Below, in pieces: positions 11,392-20,083 of a stretch of 64,000 nt of DNA. The stretch covers positions 310,001 through 374,000 of the forward strand of contig JAOTRT010000002.1 in the NCBI GenBank assembly GCA_030247725.1, given 5' to 3'. The notes under the pieces are model-generated. The model saw only the letters and a program-made list of their open reading frames with translations. It was not told where the DNA came from and ran no database searches. A program made the position numbers and the translations under genes. Numbering within the stretch: position 1 is the first letter of the stretch; the number at the start of each line of letters is the position of its first letter. This stretch comes from Candidatus Nitricoxidireducens bremensis (GTDB taxonomy: Bacteria; Pseudomonadota; Gammaproteobacteria; Burkholderiales; Rhodocyclaceae).

Positions 11392-11862
11392 ATGAAAGCA
11401 TCCCCCTTCCAGGCCGTCGTATCCGCCCCCGCCTTCAGCCTCGGCGTCCGTTGCAGCGACGACGAGATCCTCGACATCGAATTCCTCGAACCCCGCGCCG
11501 AGGTGGCGCCGAAGACCCTGCTGGCCAAGGAGGCTGTGCGCCAGCTGCGCGCCTATCTCCAGGACCCCCGCTTCGCCTTCGGCCTGCCGCTGGCGCCGGC
11601 CGGGACATCCTTCCAGCGCCGTGTCTGGGCCGGCATCGCCGCGATTCCCGCCGGCGGCACCCGGACCTACGGCGAACTGGCCCTGGCCATCGGCAGCGGC
11701 CCGCGGGCCGTGGGCAACGCCTGCGGCGCCAACCCCTTTCCGGTGGTCGTGCCCTGCCACCGGGTCGTCGCCAGCGGCGGCGGCCTCGGCGGCTTCGCCC
11801 GCAACCGCAGCGGCTTCCTGCTGGATGTGAAACGCTGGCTGCTGAGGCATGAAGGACACTGA
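11392..11862 (+). CDS. ogt: Methylated-DNA-[protein]-cysteine S-methyltransferase
   Basis: 156 residues. The active-site motif PCHRVV with its acceptor cysteine (near 120) and the preceding RTYGELA and RAVGNACGANPFPVVV segments identify an Ogt/AGT suicide enzyme that removes alkyl groups from O6-alkylguanine. The ATG at 11392 follows an AAGGAGG site. The end overlaps the start of xerD by 14 bases, so the two are probably co-transcribed. Length is typical of Ogt without an Ada regulatory domain. Confidence 0.93.
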   Translation: MKASPFQAVVSAPAFSLGVRCSDDEILDIEFLEPRAEVAPKTLLAKEAVRQLRAYLQDPRFAFGLPLAPAGTSFQRRVWAGIAAIPAGGTRTYGELALAIGSGPRAVGNACGANPFPVVVPCHRVVASGGGLGGFARNRSGFLLDVKRWLLRHEGH

Positions 11863-12754
11863 GAGCGCCCTCCTCGACGAATTCGTCGACGCCCTCTGGC
11901 TGGCGGACGGCCTGGCGAAGAACACCCTCGCCGCCTACCGTTCCGACCTGGCCCTATTCGGCGAATGGCTCGCCGGCCGGTACCTGGGCCTCGCCGGCGC
12001 GGGCGAGATCGACATCAACGACTATCTCGCCCACCTGAACGCACGTCCGGAACGCATCAAGGCCTCCAGTCAGCGCCGCCTCCATTCCGCCCTGCGGCGC
12101 TTCTACCGCTGGCTGCTGGACCAGGGACGCATCAATGTCGACCCGCTGCTCAACATCGAACGCCCCATGCGGGCAGAGCGCTTTCCCAAGACCCTGTCGG
12201 AGCAGAACGTCGAAGACCTGCTCGCCGCCCCCGACACCCACACCCCCCTCGGCCTGCGGGACCGGGCCCTGCTGGAGCTGCTCTACGCCACGGGGCTGCG
12301 GGTCTCGGAGCTCGTCGGCCTCAAGCTCTTCGAGCTGAGCCTGACGGACCAGGTGTTGCGCACCACCGGCAAGGGCGACAAGCAGCGTCTCGTGCCCCTG
12401 GGCGAGATCGCCGCCGACTGGCTGGCACGCTACCTGGCCGAATCGCGGCCGGCCATTCTCAAGGGCCGCAGCGCCGACCATGTCTTCGTCACGGGACGCG
12501 GCGGCGGTATGACGCGGCAGATGGCCTGGACCCTCATCAAGAAATACGCCGTGGTGGCCGGCATCCCGCGGGAGCGCATCTCCCCCCACGTGCTGCGCCA
12601 TGCCTTCGCCACCCATCTGCTCAACCACGGCGCCGACCTGCGCGTGGTGCAACTGCTGCTGGGCCACGCGGACATCTCCACGACCCAGGTCTATACTCAT
12701 GTGGCGCGCGAGCGCCTGAAGCAGCTGCACCGGCACCACCACCCCCGCGGATGA
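11849..12754 (+). CDS. xerD: Site-specific tyrosine recombinase XerD
   Basis: 301 residues. The N-terminal SAM-like domain (ALWLADGLAKNTLAAYRSDL) and the catalytic domain are complete. The catalytic Arg lies in LLYATGLRVSELVGLK, HVLRHAFATHLLNHGADLR gives the His-x-x-Arg, and the nucleophile Tyr is in TTQVYTHVAR. XerD acts with XerC at dif to resolve chromosome dimers. The sequence favours XerD over XerC and over island integrases, and the neighbours are housekeeping genes. It overlaps ogt at the start. Confidence 0.93.
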   Translation: MKDTESALLDEFVDALWLADGLAKNTLAAYRSDLALFGEWLAGRYLGLAGAGEIDINDYLAHLNARPERIKASSQRRLHSALRRFYRWLLDQGRINVDPLLNIERPMRAERFPKTLSEQNVEDLLAAPDTHTPLGLRDRALLELLYATGLRVSELVGLKLFELSLTDQVLRTTGKGDKQRLVPLGEIAADWLARYLAESRPAILKGRSADHVFVTGRGGGMTRQMAWTLIKKYAVVAGIPRERISPHVLRHAFATHLLNHGADLRVVQLLLGHADISTTQVYTHVARERLKQLHRHHHPRG

Positions 12755-12761
12755 GACGATC

Positions 12762-13256
12762 ATGAAGCACGACACCAGCGCCCCCGAGACCCAGGCCACC
12801 CTCTTCCTGCGCAAGCACGGCATCGCCCACTCCAACCACCTCTACACCTACGAGGAGCACGGCGGCACCAAGGTGTCGGCGCGGGAGCTCAACGTGCCCG
12901 AACATCACGTCGTGAAGACCCTGGTGATGGAGGACGAGTCGGCCCGCCCCCTCATCGTGCTGATGCACGGGGACCACAAGGTGTCCACCAAGGAGCTAGC
13001 GCGCCAGGTGGGCTGCAAGAAGGTGGAGCCCTGCAAGCCCGACGTGGCCCAGCGCCACACGGGCTACATGGTGGGCGGCACCTCGCCCTTCGGCACCAAG
13101 AAGAAACTGCCCGTCTTCCTGGAGAAGACCATCCTCGACCTGCCGCTGATCTACATCAACGGCGGCAAGCGCGGCTATCTGGTGGGGGTCCATCCCCACG
13201 ACATCCTGCGGGTCCTGGAGCCCAAGGTGGTGGAGGTCGGCCAGCCCGGCCGTTGA
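12762..13256 (+). CDS. ybaK: Cys-tRNA(Pro)/Cys deacylase YbaK
   Basis: 164 residues of the YbaK/EbsC fold. It hydrolyses Cys-tRNA(Pro) made by mistake by ProRS. VVKTLVMEDE and GYMVGGTSPFGTKKKLPVF, with the GGTSPFG loop typical of bacterial YbaK, are clear, as is the conserved Lys in the first segment. It follows xerD after 7 bases and is likely in the same transcript. A hairpin follows the stop. Confidence 0.92.
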   Translation: MKHDTSAPETQATLFLRKHGIAHSNHLYTYEEHGGTKVSARELNVPEHHVVKTLVMEDESARPLIVLMHGDHKVSTKELARQVGCKKVEPCKPDVAQRHTGYMVGGTSPFGTKKKLPVFLEKTILDLPLIYINGGKRGYLVGVHPHDILRVLEPKVVEVGQPGR

Positions 13257-13265
13257 GATTCCCCC

Positions 13266-13286
13266 CTTGCCGGCGCCGCCGGCAAG
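13266..13286 (+). terminator. Hairpin after ybaK
   Basis: CTTGCCGGC (13266-13274) and GCCGGCAAG (13278-13286) form a perfect 9-bp stem with a 3-base loop. It lies ten bases after the ybaK stop. No T-run follows, so it may act as a weak or Rho-assisted terminator. Confidence 0.45.
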
Positions 13287-13396
13287 GACGCACGCCCCTG
13301 TTGCGGCCCGACCGGAACATGGCACAATGAGCGCCAGCCGGCCGCCCGGCAAAGTACCGGGCACCCCGACATCAAGCCGGTAGGAGGAGAACTTCT

Positions 13397-13828
13397 ATGG
13401 CACGAGCCCTGGTCGCGCTGTTCGTTGCGGCGTTCGCCTTTGCCGCATCCATTCTGGCCCTGGACCTGCACCGGAACTTCGGCAGCGCCGTCTTCGTCGG
13501 CGCCGTGCTGGCCGGCTGCGGGGTAGTGCTGGGCCTGCCGGTCCTGGTCCTGTTCTGCAAATATCAATGGTGGCAGCCCTGGCGCTTCGTCGTCGGCGGC
13601 CTGCTGGGAGGCGCCCTGTTCTCCCTGCCCTTCCTGGACGGGCGCCTGTCGGCAGTCTTCGTCATCGTCGTGCTGGCGACAGCCGGCATGACGGCCGGCA
13701 TCGGCCTCTGGCTGACCGGCATCTGGCGCAACGAGAACCTCACCTGTCCGCGGGAGTTCTGCCTGCCCTGCGGCATCGCCTACAAGTACGCGCGCAATGC
13801 CCTGCGGCGCCGGCAGCCGAGCGCCTGA
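13397..13828 (+). CDS. Hypothetical membrane protein
   Basis: 143 residues with about four hydrophobic helices (roughly 1-22, 28-53, 64-82, 86-108), then a cytoplasmic tail holding two cysteines in ENLTCPREFCLPC and a basic end. An AGGAGG site stands in front of the ATG. I recognise no family. The CPREFCLPC cluster could bind a metal or form a disulfide, but this is a guess. It converges on the protease-caspase gene at 13841. Confidence 0.6.
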   Translation: MARALVALFVAAFAFAASILALDLHRNFGSAVFVGAVLAGCGVVLGLPVLVLFCKYQWWQPWRFVVGGLLGGALFSLPFLDGRLSAVFVIVVLATAGMTAGIGLWLTGIWRNENLTCPREFCLPCGIAYKYARNALRRRQPSA

Positions 13829-13840
13829 GGGTCGCGGCGC

Positions 13841-16477
13841 CTACTTGGCGCCGAGCTTCCTGATGCGGATCTTGGCGATGTCCACGAACTGGCCGTTCGG
13901 ATAACGCCGCAGGTAGGCATTGAAGTCCTCGATGTCCGTGCTTTGCTTGATCGTCTGCCAGAACAGCAGCTCGGCGTCCGATGATTTTCCCGCGTCGGCT
14001 GCGCCGGCGAAGTAGAAATCACCGGTCAGGGACGAGGACTCCCAGGGCACCTGCTGGTCGGCCGTGGCATCCGCCACCTGGCGGCGCACGCGCTTGAACA
14101 CGTCCTCGACCTTGAGGCCGCGCTCATCGAGGACCTTGAGGAGTTCCTGAGTGTAGAGGCCGTTCTTGCCGTCGCCGTCGGAAGCCACCTTGCCCGGCGC
14201 GGTGGCGTAGGCGATCAGCGTGCCCTTGGGGGCGTCCATCTGGGCAAGGCCGCCGGCGGCGCCGCGGAAACGCCGCTCGAAGGGATTGTTGCGGCAGGCG
14301 TCGAGGATGACGATGCCGAGGGCGCTGGTGGAAAGCTGCTCCAGCATGGCGTCCACGTCGATGGCTTCGCTCCTGACCGAGGCCTCCGAGGAGATCTGCG
14401 CATCCACGGGAATCAGGTAGTTCTTGCCCCTCACCTGCATGCCGTGACCGGCGTAGTAGAACAGGCCGACGGCGCCCTTGCGGGCGAGCTTCTCGCCGAA
14501 CTGGGTGATGGCGCGGGTCATGTCCTTCTGGGCCACGTTCTCCCGCGTGATGACTTCGAAGCCGAGGGCCTTGAGCTTGCCGGAGATGGCCCGCGCGTCA
14601 TTGACGGGATTCTTCAGCGGCGACGAGGGATAGGCGCCGTTGCCGATGACAAGGGCGACGCGCTTCTCGTCCGCCCCGGGAGGACCGGCTTCCGGCGCCG
14701 GCGCCGCTTTCGGCGGCTTGGCCCCGGCAGCGGGAGCCGCCTTCGCCTGGACCGTCGCGGTGGCCGGATGGACGGCGATGGAACTGCGCACCGCGTCCTT
14801 GTAGAGGGTGAAGAATTCCTCGACCTTGGCTCGATCGGCCACCGCCTTGCGCGTCAGGGGGTCGGCGATGCCGGGGGCGTCCAGCAACAGGCGCCGGCCG
14901 AAGGCCGCCGCGGCCTCGTCCGTGGACAGGTCCTGCTCCAATGGGATGTCAGGAACGATGCCGACCTGCTGGATCGAGCGCCCGTTGGGCGTGTAGTAGA
15001 GAGCCGTCGTCAATTTGATGGCGCCGCCTTCCGTCGGCAGGATGGTCTGCACCGAGCCCTTGCCGAAGGTCCGGAGCCCGGCCACCACGGCACGCCGATG
15101 ATCCTGAAGTGCGCCGGCGACGATCTCGGAAGCGCTGGCACTGCCGCCGTTCACCAGGACGACCACCGGGTAGGGTGGCTCGCGGGAAACCCGCTGGGGC
15201 GCATGTTGCTGGTTGGCGTCCCGTTCGCGTCCCTGGGTGTAGACGATCAGCCCCTGGTCCACGAAGCGGCTGGCGACGGCAACGGCCTGGTTGAGCAGGC
15301 CGCCCGGGTCGTTGCGCAGATCGATCACCAGGCCCTTCAGGTTCCCACCCGCCGCCTCGCGCAGGGAGACGAGGGCACTGCCGACATCGTCGGCGGTCCT
15401 TTCCTGGAACTGGACGATGCGCAGGTAGCCGTAGCCGCCATCGAGCAGGCGGGAGCGCACGCTGCGCACGGTGATCACGTCGCGCACCAGCGGCACCTGG
15501 AAGGGGGCGGCGCCTTCGCGGCCAATGGTCAGGGTGACCTTCGTGCCCTTCTGGCCGCGCATCAGCTTGACGGCCTCGGTGAGCGGCATGTCCTGGGTCG
15601 AGCGCCAGTCGATGGCCAGGATCTGGTCGCCGGCCTTGATGCCGACACGGAAGGCCGGCGTGTCCTCTATGGGCGCGACCACGGTGACGACCTTGCGCTT
15701 GAGGGTCAGCTCCATGCCCAGGCCGCCGAAGACGCCCTTGGTGGCGGCCTGCAGGTCCCGGTATTCCTCGGGCGTCAGGTAGGCGCTGTGGGGATCGAAA
15801 GAGCCGAGCAGGCAGTTGAAATATCTGGCGTGGTTCTCGTCGTTGATGACCGGGGCGCTGCGCTTCGCCGACTCCCAGCGCGATGCCAGTTGCTCCGTGT
15901 CCAGGGGCGCCGCGTCCGTGCGCGGCGGCGGCGTTTCGGGAAAGCGGGCGCAGTAGTAGCGCGACTTGTCCAGCAGCCGGGAATCGATCTCCTGGTAGTA
16001 GGAGGATGCCAGCCGCTCGTCGATGGCGGCAGCGAGGCGCGGCGCCGTCCCGGTGAACAAGGTGCGCCGGTTGGCGCCCGCGGCGTCGATGCCTTCCGCA
16101 TCGATGCGGCGGAAGATCTCCGCCTGCTGTTCGCTGAGGGAAACCACGTCCGTCTCGGCCAGGCGCCGCGGACCGGAGCGCACGCTGACGAAGACCTCGC
16201 CGGTGATGCCGCCCGGCAGGTCCCGCAGGACATCCCAAACGATGCGGCGATCCTTGCCCGGCGCGACGCTGCGTCCGACGTCGCCCTCCAGGCGCAGGCT
16301 GTCCTGGTTGTAGAGGCGGCCGTCCACGGCGATCAGGGCCGAGACCTCGGCGGCCTTCTCCTCTTCCAGGTCGTATCGGATCACCAGCCGGCCGTCCTGC
16401 TGCTGCACCGCGAGGTTCGCCACCTCGGCGGCGGCCCCGCCCGCCAGCAGGCAACACAGCAGGCCCAGCCAGCGCAT
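13841..16477 (-). CDS. Fusion of S41 tail-specific protease and caspase-like (C14) peptidase
   Basis: 878 residues from the ATG at 16477, which overlaps the folB stop (TGATG). Order: signal peptide (1-17); a beta-rich domain (about 18-100, VDGRLYNQDSLRLEGD and KDRRIVWDVL), as found in some SUMF1 and caspase proteins; S41 N-terminal part with SFDPHSAYLTPEE (226-238); PDZ (about 250-330); S41 core with nucleophile Ser448 in NGGSASASEI and Lys473 in TFGKGSVQ, the 25-residue spacing of E. coli Prc; an Ala/Pro linker (570-603); a caspase fold (604-825) with His678 in FYYAGHGMQ and Cys728 in ILDACRNNPF; and a tail (835-870) of the AFW..YLRRYPNGQF type. Both catalytic pairs are intact. Such a protein should be periplasmic. 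The substrates are unknown. Confidence 0.92.
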   Translation of the reverse strand: MRWLGLLCCLLAGGAAAEVANLAVQQQDGRLVIRYDLEEEKAAEVSALIAVDGRLYNQDSLRLEGDVGRSVAPGKDRRIVWDVLRDLPGGITGEVFVSVRSGPRRLAETDVVSLSEQQAEIFRRIDAEGIDAAGANRRTLFTGTAPRLAAAIDERLASSYYQEIDSRLLDKSRYYCARFPETPPPRTDAAPLDTEQLASRWESAKRSAPVINDENHARYFNCLLGSFDPHSAYLTPEEYRDLQAATKGVFGGLGMELTLKRKVVTVVAPIEDTPAFRVGIKAGDQILAIDWRSTQDMPLTEAVKLMRGQKGTKVTLTIGREGAAPFQVPLVRDVITVRSVRSRLLDGGYGYLRIVQFQERTADDVGSALVSLREAAGGNLKGLVIDLRNDPGGLLNQAVAVASRFVDQGLIVYTQGRERDANQQHAPQRVSREPPYPVVVLVNGGSASASEIVAGALQDHRRAVVAGLRTFGKGSVQTILPTEGGAIKLTTALYYTPNGRSIQQVGIVPDIPLEQDLSTDEAAAAFGRRLLLDAPGIADPLTRKAVADRAKVEEFFTLYKDAVRSSIAVHPATATVQAKAAPAAGAKPPKAAPAPEAGPPGADEKRVALVIGNGAYPSSPLKNPVNDARAISGKLKALGFEVITRENVAQKDMTRAITQFGEKLARKGAVGLFYYAGHGMQVRGKNYLIPVDAQISSEASVRSEAIDVDAMLEQLSTSALGIVILDACRNNPFERRFRGAAGGLAQMDAPKGTLIAYATAPGKVASDGDGKNGLYTQELLKVLDERGLKVEDVFKRVRRQVADATADQQVPWESSSLTGDFYFAGAADAGKSSDAELLFWQTIKQSTDIEDFNAYLRRYPNGQFVDIAKIRIRKLGAK

Positions 16478-16827
16478 CACGTGCGCGAACGCTCGATCTG
16501 CACGCCGACGCGGCGCACGCCCTTGGCGACGCCCACCTTGGCGATGCTGATCTTGACCCAGGGCGCGCGGAACTCGTCGAGCATGAGGCCGATCACGTAT
16601 TCGCCGAGGGTCTCCAGCAGATTGAAGTGGCGTGCCGCCAGTTCCTTGCGCACACGGGCGATGACCTCGGCGTAGTCGATGGTCTTGGCGATGTCGTCGT
16701 CCTGAGCCGCCTCGTCGGGCACGCCGAAGGTGAGGCCGATCTCCAGGGTCTGGGGCGCCGCCCGCTCCCGCGGGTAGATGCCCACGTGGGCCTCGACGCG
16801 CATGTCTTCGATGAAAATGAAGTCCAT
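16477..16827 (-). CDS. folB: Dihydroneopterin aldolase
   Basis: 116 residues. FolB splits 7,8-dihydroneopterin to 6-hydroxymethyl-dihydropterin in folate synthesis. DFIFIEDMRVEAHVGIYPRER at the N-terminus, with the Glu and Gly-Ile-Tyr of the active site, TIDYAEV and FNLLETLGE are characteristic. The ATG at 16827 was preferred to 16851 because GGAGGC lies just before it and family members start with this segment. The stop overlaps the start of the protease-caspase gene, so that gene is translationally coupled to folB. Confidence 0.92.
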   Translation of the reverse strand: MDFIFIEDMRVEAHVGIYPRERAAPQTLEIGLTFGVPDEAAQDDDIAKTIDYAEVIARVRKELAARHFNLLETLGEYVIGLMLDEFRAPWVKISIAKVGVAKGVRRVGVQIERSRT

Positions 16828-16903
16828 CACGCCTCCGCAGGGCCGCCCCAAGGGGGCGTGGATTCATTGTCAGGGAAGCCGCAAAGCGGCTGAACCAAAG
16901 TCA

Positions 16904-16924
16904 CCCCTTTCCTTGGGAAAGGGG
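16904..16924. repeat. Hairpin in folB-plsY intergenic region
   Basis: CCCCTTTCC (16904-16912) and GGAAAGGGG (16916-16924) pair perfectly around a TTG loop. The gap between the divergent folB and plsY genes also holds GCCGCAAAGCGGC at 16879-16891. The role is unclear; it may belong to the 5' leader of one of the two genes. Confidence 0.35.
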
Positions 16925-16987
16925 ATGGGGGATAGGGGGACATAGTCGTTGCTCGTTTACAATTCCGGCCATTCTAGGAAATTCCAC

Positions 16988-17599
16988 ATGAACGCGCTCG
17001 CCTACGCACTCGCCGGCTACCTGCTCGGCTCCCTGCCCTTCGCCGTCATCGTCTCCAGGGCCTTCGGCCTTGCCGACCCGCGCAGCTTCGGCTCGAAGAA
17101 TCCGGGCGCCACCAACGTGCTGCGCTCGGGCAACAAGCTCGCCGCGGCCCTGACCCTGCTCGGCGACGCCGCCAAGGGGCTGCTGGCCATGGCGCTCGCG
17201 CGCCTGATCGGCGCCGACGAGACCGGCGCCGCCATCGCCGGCATCGCGGCCTTCCTCGGCCACGTCTTCCCGGTCTTCCTGCGATTCAAGGGCGGCAAGG
17301 GCGTGGCGACCGCCCTCGGTGTGTTGGCGGGCTTCTCCGGCTGGCTGGCCCTGGCCTGCGCCATGACATGGCTGCTGGTGGCCTTCATCACGCGCTACTC
17401 GTCCCTCGCTGCCCTCTCGGCCGCAGCCGTGGCCCCGCTCGCCGCCTGGGTTCTCGTCGGCCGCGAGGTCGCCGTCGCCGTGCTGCTGATGTCCCTGCTG
17501 CTGGTCTGGCGGCACAAGGAGAACATCCGCAAGCTGCTGGCCGGCACCGAAGGCCGCATCGGCGGCAAGAAGACCCCTCCATCGGAGACTGCATCGTGA
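16988..17599 (+). CDS. plsY: Glycerol-3-phosphate acyltransferase PlsY
   Basis: 203 residues, polytopic membrane protein. PlsY transfers the acyl group from acyl-phosphate to glycerol-3-phosphate, the first step of phospholipid synthesis with PlsX. The three family motifs are visible: [19 protein letters not shown] with [31 protein letters not shown], and [16 protein letters not shown] near the C-terminus. The stop overlaps the GTG start of the cytochrome gene. The ATG at 16988 is the first in register with the family start. Confidence 0.95.
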   Translation: MNALAYALAGYLLGSLPFAVIVSRAFGLADPRSFGSKNPGATNVLRSGNKLAAALTLLGDAAKGLLAMALARLIGADETGAAIAGIAAFLGHVFPVFLRFKGGKGVATALGVLAGFSGWLALACAMTWLLVAFITRYSSLAALSAAAVAPLAAWVLVGREVAVAVLLMSLLLVWRHKENIRKLLAGTEGRIGGKKTPPSETAS

Positions 17600-18201
17600 A
17601 GAGCGCCCCTATCGTCCTGCTCTGCCTCGGCCTCCCGGTCGTCGCCCTTGCCGCGCCGCCCGCCCCCCAGGTCAATCCCCGCGTCAAGGAAATCGTCACC
17701 AACAAGTGCTCCCTCTGCCACGGCATGGACGGCGAAAGCGCCAGCGCCGTCTTCCCGCGCCTCGCCGCCCAACATCCCGAGTACATGGTCAAGCAACTCG
17801 CGGATTTCCGCGACGGCCGCCGCAAGGGCACGATGAACGAGATGGCCGCCGGCCTTACCGACGAGGAGATCGCCGGCCTCGCCGCCTATTTCGGCGCCAA
17901 GAAGCCCCTCGCGCGCCGGCCCGGCGACCCGGACTTCGCCGCGGTGGGCAAGTACATCTTCCACAAGGGCAATCCCTACTCGGGGGTCGCCGCCTGCGCC
18001 AGCTGCCACGGCAAGGCGGCCTACGGCACGGTGCAGTTGCCGCGCCTGGCGGGCCAGCATCCGGCCTACCTGGAAACCCAGCTCACCGAATTCAACAAGC
18101 GGGAACGCACCAACGACAACGCCATCATGCACGCCATCGCCTCGAAGATGACCGAGCTGGAGATCAAGGCCGTGGCGGCCTACATCGGCAGCCTGGAGTA
18201 G
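17596..18201 (+). CDS. Di-haem cytochrome c4
   Basis: 201 residues from a GTG at 17596 that overlaps the plsY stop (GTGA). A signal peptide (about 1-19) is followed by two class I cytochrome domains with haem motifs CSLCH and CASCH. Each has a [15 protein letters not shown] or [15 protein letters not shown] segment, the internal duplication typical of cytochrome c4. It carries electrons in the periplasm, commonly to terminal oxidases. It ends in a strong bidirectional hairpin. Confidence 0.92.
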   Translation: MKSAPIVLLCLGLPVVALAAPPAPQVNPRVKEIVTNKCSLCHGMDGESASAVFPRLAAQHPEYMVKQLADFRDGRRKGTMNEMAAGLTDEEIAGLAAYFGAKKPLARRPGDPDFAAVGKYIFHKGNPYSGVAACASCHGKAAYGTVQLPRLAGQHPAYLETQLTEFNKRERTNDNAIMHAIASKMTELEIKAVAAYIGSLE

Positions 18202-18208
18202 TCATTCC

Positions 18209-18228
18209 GCGGCCGGCGGGCCGGCCGC
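18209..18228. terminator. Bidirectional hairpin between cytochrome c4 and tsaD
   Basis: GCGGCCGGC (18209-18217) is followed after two bases by its perfect complement GCCGGCCGC (18220-18228). It sits in the 32-bp gap between two convergent genes and ends six bases before the tsaD stop. The stem is very GC-rich; there is only a short T-run on either side. Confidence 0.5.
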
Positions 18229-18233
18229 TTCCC

Positions 18234-19253
18234 TCAGCCTGCGGTCAGTTCGTTCAGGGGCCAGCGGGGCCGGATGGCGAAGGCGCCCCCGCCCCCCGGG
18301 TGCGCGCCGGCCATCAGGCGCCGGGCGCCGCAGAAGGCGATCATGGCGCCGTTGTCGGTGCAAAGCTCAAGTTCGGGATAGAAGACGCGCCGGCCGCCGG
18401 CCGCGGCATCCGCATCGAGGCGCTCCCGCAGGCGGCGGTTGGCGCCCACGCCGCCGGCCACCACGAGGCGCGTCAGACCGCATTGGCGCAATGCCGCCAT
18501 CGCCTTGGCTGCCAGCACCTCGGCGACCGCTTCCTGAAACTCCCAGGCAAGGTCGGCCTTTTCCGCATTGGTGAGCGCCCGCTCACGGGCAGCCGTCAGC
18601 ACCGCGGTCTTGAGCCCGGAGAAGCTGAAATCGAAGTCGCCCGAGTTGAGCATGGGCCGCGGCAGGCGGAAGCGGCCCGGGCCGCCCTGCATCGCCAAGC
18701 GGGCCAGGGCCGGGCCGCCGGGATAGCCGAGACCCAGCAATTTGGCGGTCTTGTCGAAGGCTTCGCCGGCGGCATCGTCCAGGGATTCGCCCAGCAATTC
18801 ATAGGCGCCGACGCCGCCGACCCGCATGAGCTGCGTATGTCCGCCGGAGACGAGCAGGGCGACGAAGGGAAATTCCGGCGGATCGCGGGACAGCAGGGGC
18901 GAAAGCAGGTGGCCTTCCAGGTGATGTACCGGCAGGGCCGGCACGCCCAAGGCGGCGGCCAGGGCCTCGGCGAAACTCGCCCCCACCAGCAACGCCCCGG
19001 CAAGCCCGGGGCCGGACGTGTAGGCGATGGCACCGATGTCGCCCTTGTGAGCGCCCGCTTCGGCGAGAACCTTTTCCAGCAGGGGAATCAGCCGGCGGAT
19101 ATGGTCGCGGGAGGCCAGCTCGGGAACGACGCCGCCGTACTCCTCGTGCATCGCCACTTGGGAATGAACGGCATGGCCGCGCAACCCTTTTCCCGTGTCG
19201 TAGAGGGCGACACCGGTTTCGTCGCAGGAGGATTCGAGGCCGAGAACAAGCAT
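18234..19253 (-). CDS. tsaD: tRNA N6-adenosine threonylcarbamoyltransferase
   Basis: 339 residues. TsaD, with TsaB and TsaE, places threonylcarbamoyl on A37 of ANN-decoding tRNAs. [16 protein letters not shown] at the start, [11 protein letters not shown] with a metal-binding His, [13 protein letters not shown] and [16 protein letters not shown] are diagnostic, and [10 protein letters not shown] near the end completes the ASKHA fold. It is divergent from rpsU, the common arrangement in proteobacteria. Confidence 0.97.
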   Translation of the reverse strand: MLVLGLESSCDETGVALYDTGKGLRGHAVHSQVAMHEEYGGVVPELASRDHIRRLIPLLEKVLAEAGAHKGDIGAIAYTSGPGLAGALLVGASFAEALAAALGVPALPVHHLEGHLLSPLLSRDPPEFPFVALLVSGGHTQLMRVGGVGAYELLGESLDDAAGEAFDKTAKLLGLGYPGGPALARLAMQGGPGRFRLPRPMLNSGDFDFSFSGLKTAVLTAARERALTNAEKADLAWEFQEAVAEVLAAKAMAALRQCGLTRLVVAGGVGANRRLRERLDADAAAGGRRVFYPELELCTDNGAMIAFCGARRLMAGAHPGGGGAFAIRPRWPLNELTAG

Positions 19254-19268
19254 GGAAGGATTCTACCT

Positions 19269-19296
19269 TTGACAAGCGCGGAAAAACGGTTAGAAT
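19269..19296 (+). promoter_or_regulatory. Sigma-70 promoter of rpsU
   Basis: TTGACA at 19269-19274 and TAGAAT at 19291-19296 are separated by 16 bp, close to the consensus. It lies 40 bp before the rpsU start and reads into the rpsU-yqeY-dnaG-rpoD operon. Confidence 0.7.
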
Positions 19297-19335
19297 GCCC
19301 GGCTCTTTCGCACCACCCTCATTCAGGAAATTCGC

Positions 19336-19548
19336 ATGCCTGGTATCCGCGTCAAGGAAAACGAACCGTTTGAAGTGGCGATCCGCCGTTTCAAGCGCAC
19401 CATCGAGAAGGCCGGCCTTCTGACCGAGCTGCGTTCGCGCGAGTTCTACGAAAAGCCCACCTCCGAGCGCAAGCGCAAGCTGGCCGCCGCCGTGAAGCGC
19501 CATCACAAGCGCATCCGCAGCCAGCAACTGCCGCAGAAGCTCTACTAA
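19336..19548 (+). CDS. rpsU: 30S ribosomal protein S21
   Basis: 70 residues, the normal size, with the typical [16 protein letters not shown] start, [15 protein letters not shown] and a very basic C-terminal half. S21 binds the 16S rRNA 3' region and helps initiation. It is the first gene of the macromolecular synthesis operon, preceded by its own promoter and followed by a hairpin that may reduce read-through. Confidence 0.97.
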   Translation: MPGIRVKENEPFEVAIRRFKRTIEKAGLLTELRSREFYEKPTSERKRKLAAAVKRHHKRIRSQQLPQKLY

Positions 19549-19578
19549 GCAGTCCGCAGTTCCCGCTGCCCGCAATCG

Positions 19579-19604
19579 GCCGGCACCGCGCAAGCGCTGC
19601 CGGC
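19579..19604 (+). terminator. Hairpin between rpsU and yqeY (attenuator-like)
   Basis: GCCGGCA (19579-19585) pairs with TGCCGGC (19598-19604), with inner GCGCAAGCGC, and is followed by GTTTGTATTT. The rpsU operon of E. coli has a partial terminator at the same place, so this may lower expression of yqeY, dnaG and rpoD relative to rpsU. The role is inferred. Confidence 0.45.
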
Positions 19605-19626
19605 GTTTGTATTTGAGGAGTCGAGA

Positions 19627-20076
19627 ATGTCGCTGAAGACCCGCATCAACGATGACATGAAGACGGCCATGAAGGCCAAGGATGCGCCGCGCCTCGCCGC
19701 GATCCGCCTGCTCATGGCCGCCATGAAGCAGAAGGAGGTGGACGAGCGCATTGAGCTCGACGACGCCGCCGTCGTCGCCGTCATCGAGAAGATGCTCAAG
19801 CAGCGCAAGGACTCCATCACCCAGTACGAGGCCGCCAAGCGCCAGGATCTGGCGGATGCGGAGAAGTTCGAGGTGGAAGTGCTCGTCGCCTACATGCCCC
19901 AGGCCCTCTCCGCCGCCGAGGTGGAGGCCATCGTCGCTGCCGCGGTGGTCGAATCCGGCGCCAAAGCGCCGGCCGACATGGGCAAGGTGATCGCCCTCGT
20001 GAAACCCCGGGTGGCGGGCCGCGCCGACATGGGGGAAGTGTCGAAGCTGGTGAAGGCCAAACTCTCCGGCGCATAA
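19627..20076 (+). CDS. GatB/YqeY domain-containing protein
   Basis: 149 residues. MSLKTRINDDMKTAMKAKD, the IRLLMAAMKQKEVDERIEL block and the helical C-terminal domain with GKVIALVKPRVAGRADMGEVSKLV are typical of YqeY proteins, which resemble the tail domain of GatB. They are commonly encoded between rpsU and dnaG. The function is not settled; a link to tRNA amidation has been proposed from the similarity. An AGGAG site precedes the ATG. Confidence 0.92.
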   Translation: MSLKTRINDDMKTAMKAKDAPRLAAIRLLMAAMKQKEVDERIELDDAAVVAVIEKMLKQRKDSITQYEAAKRQDLADAEKFEVEVLVAYMPQALSAAEVEAIVAAAVVESGAKAPADMGKVIALVKPRVAGRADMGEVSKLVKAKLSGA

Positions 20077-20083
20077 TCGCGCC

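Noticed and set aside
11849..12754. Tyrosine recombinase as integrase of the tRNA island
   Set aside because: The sequence and neighbours (ogt, ybaK) fit chromosomal XerD, and it lies 12 kb from the island.
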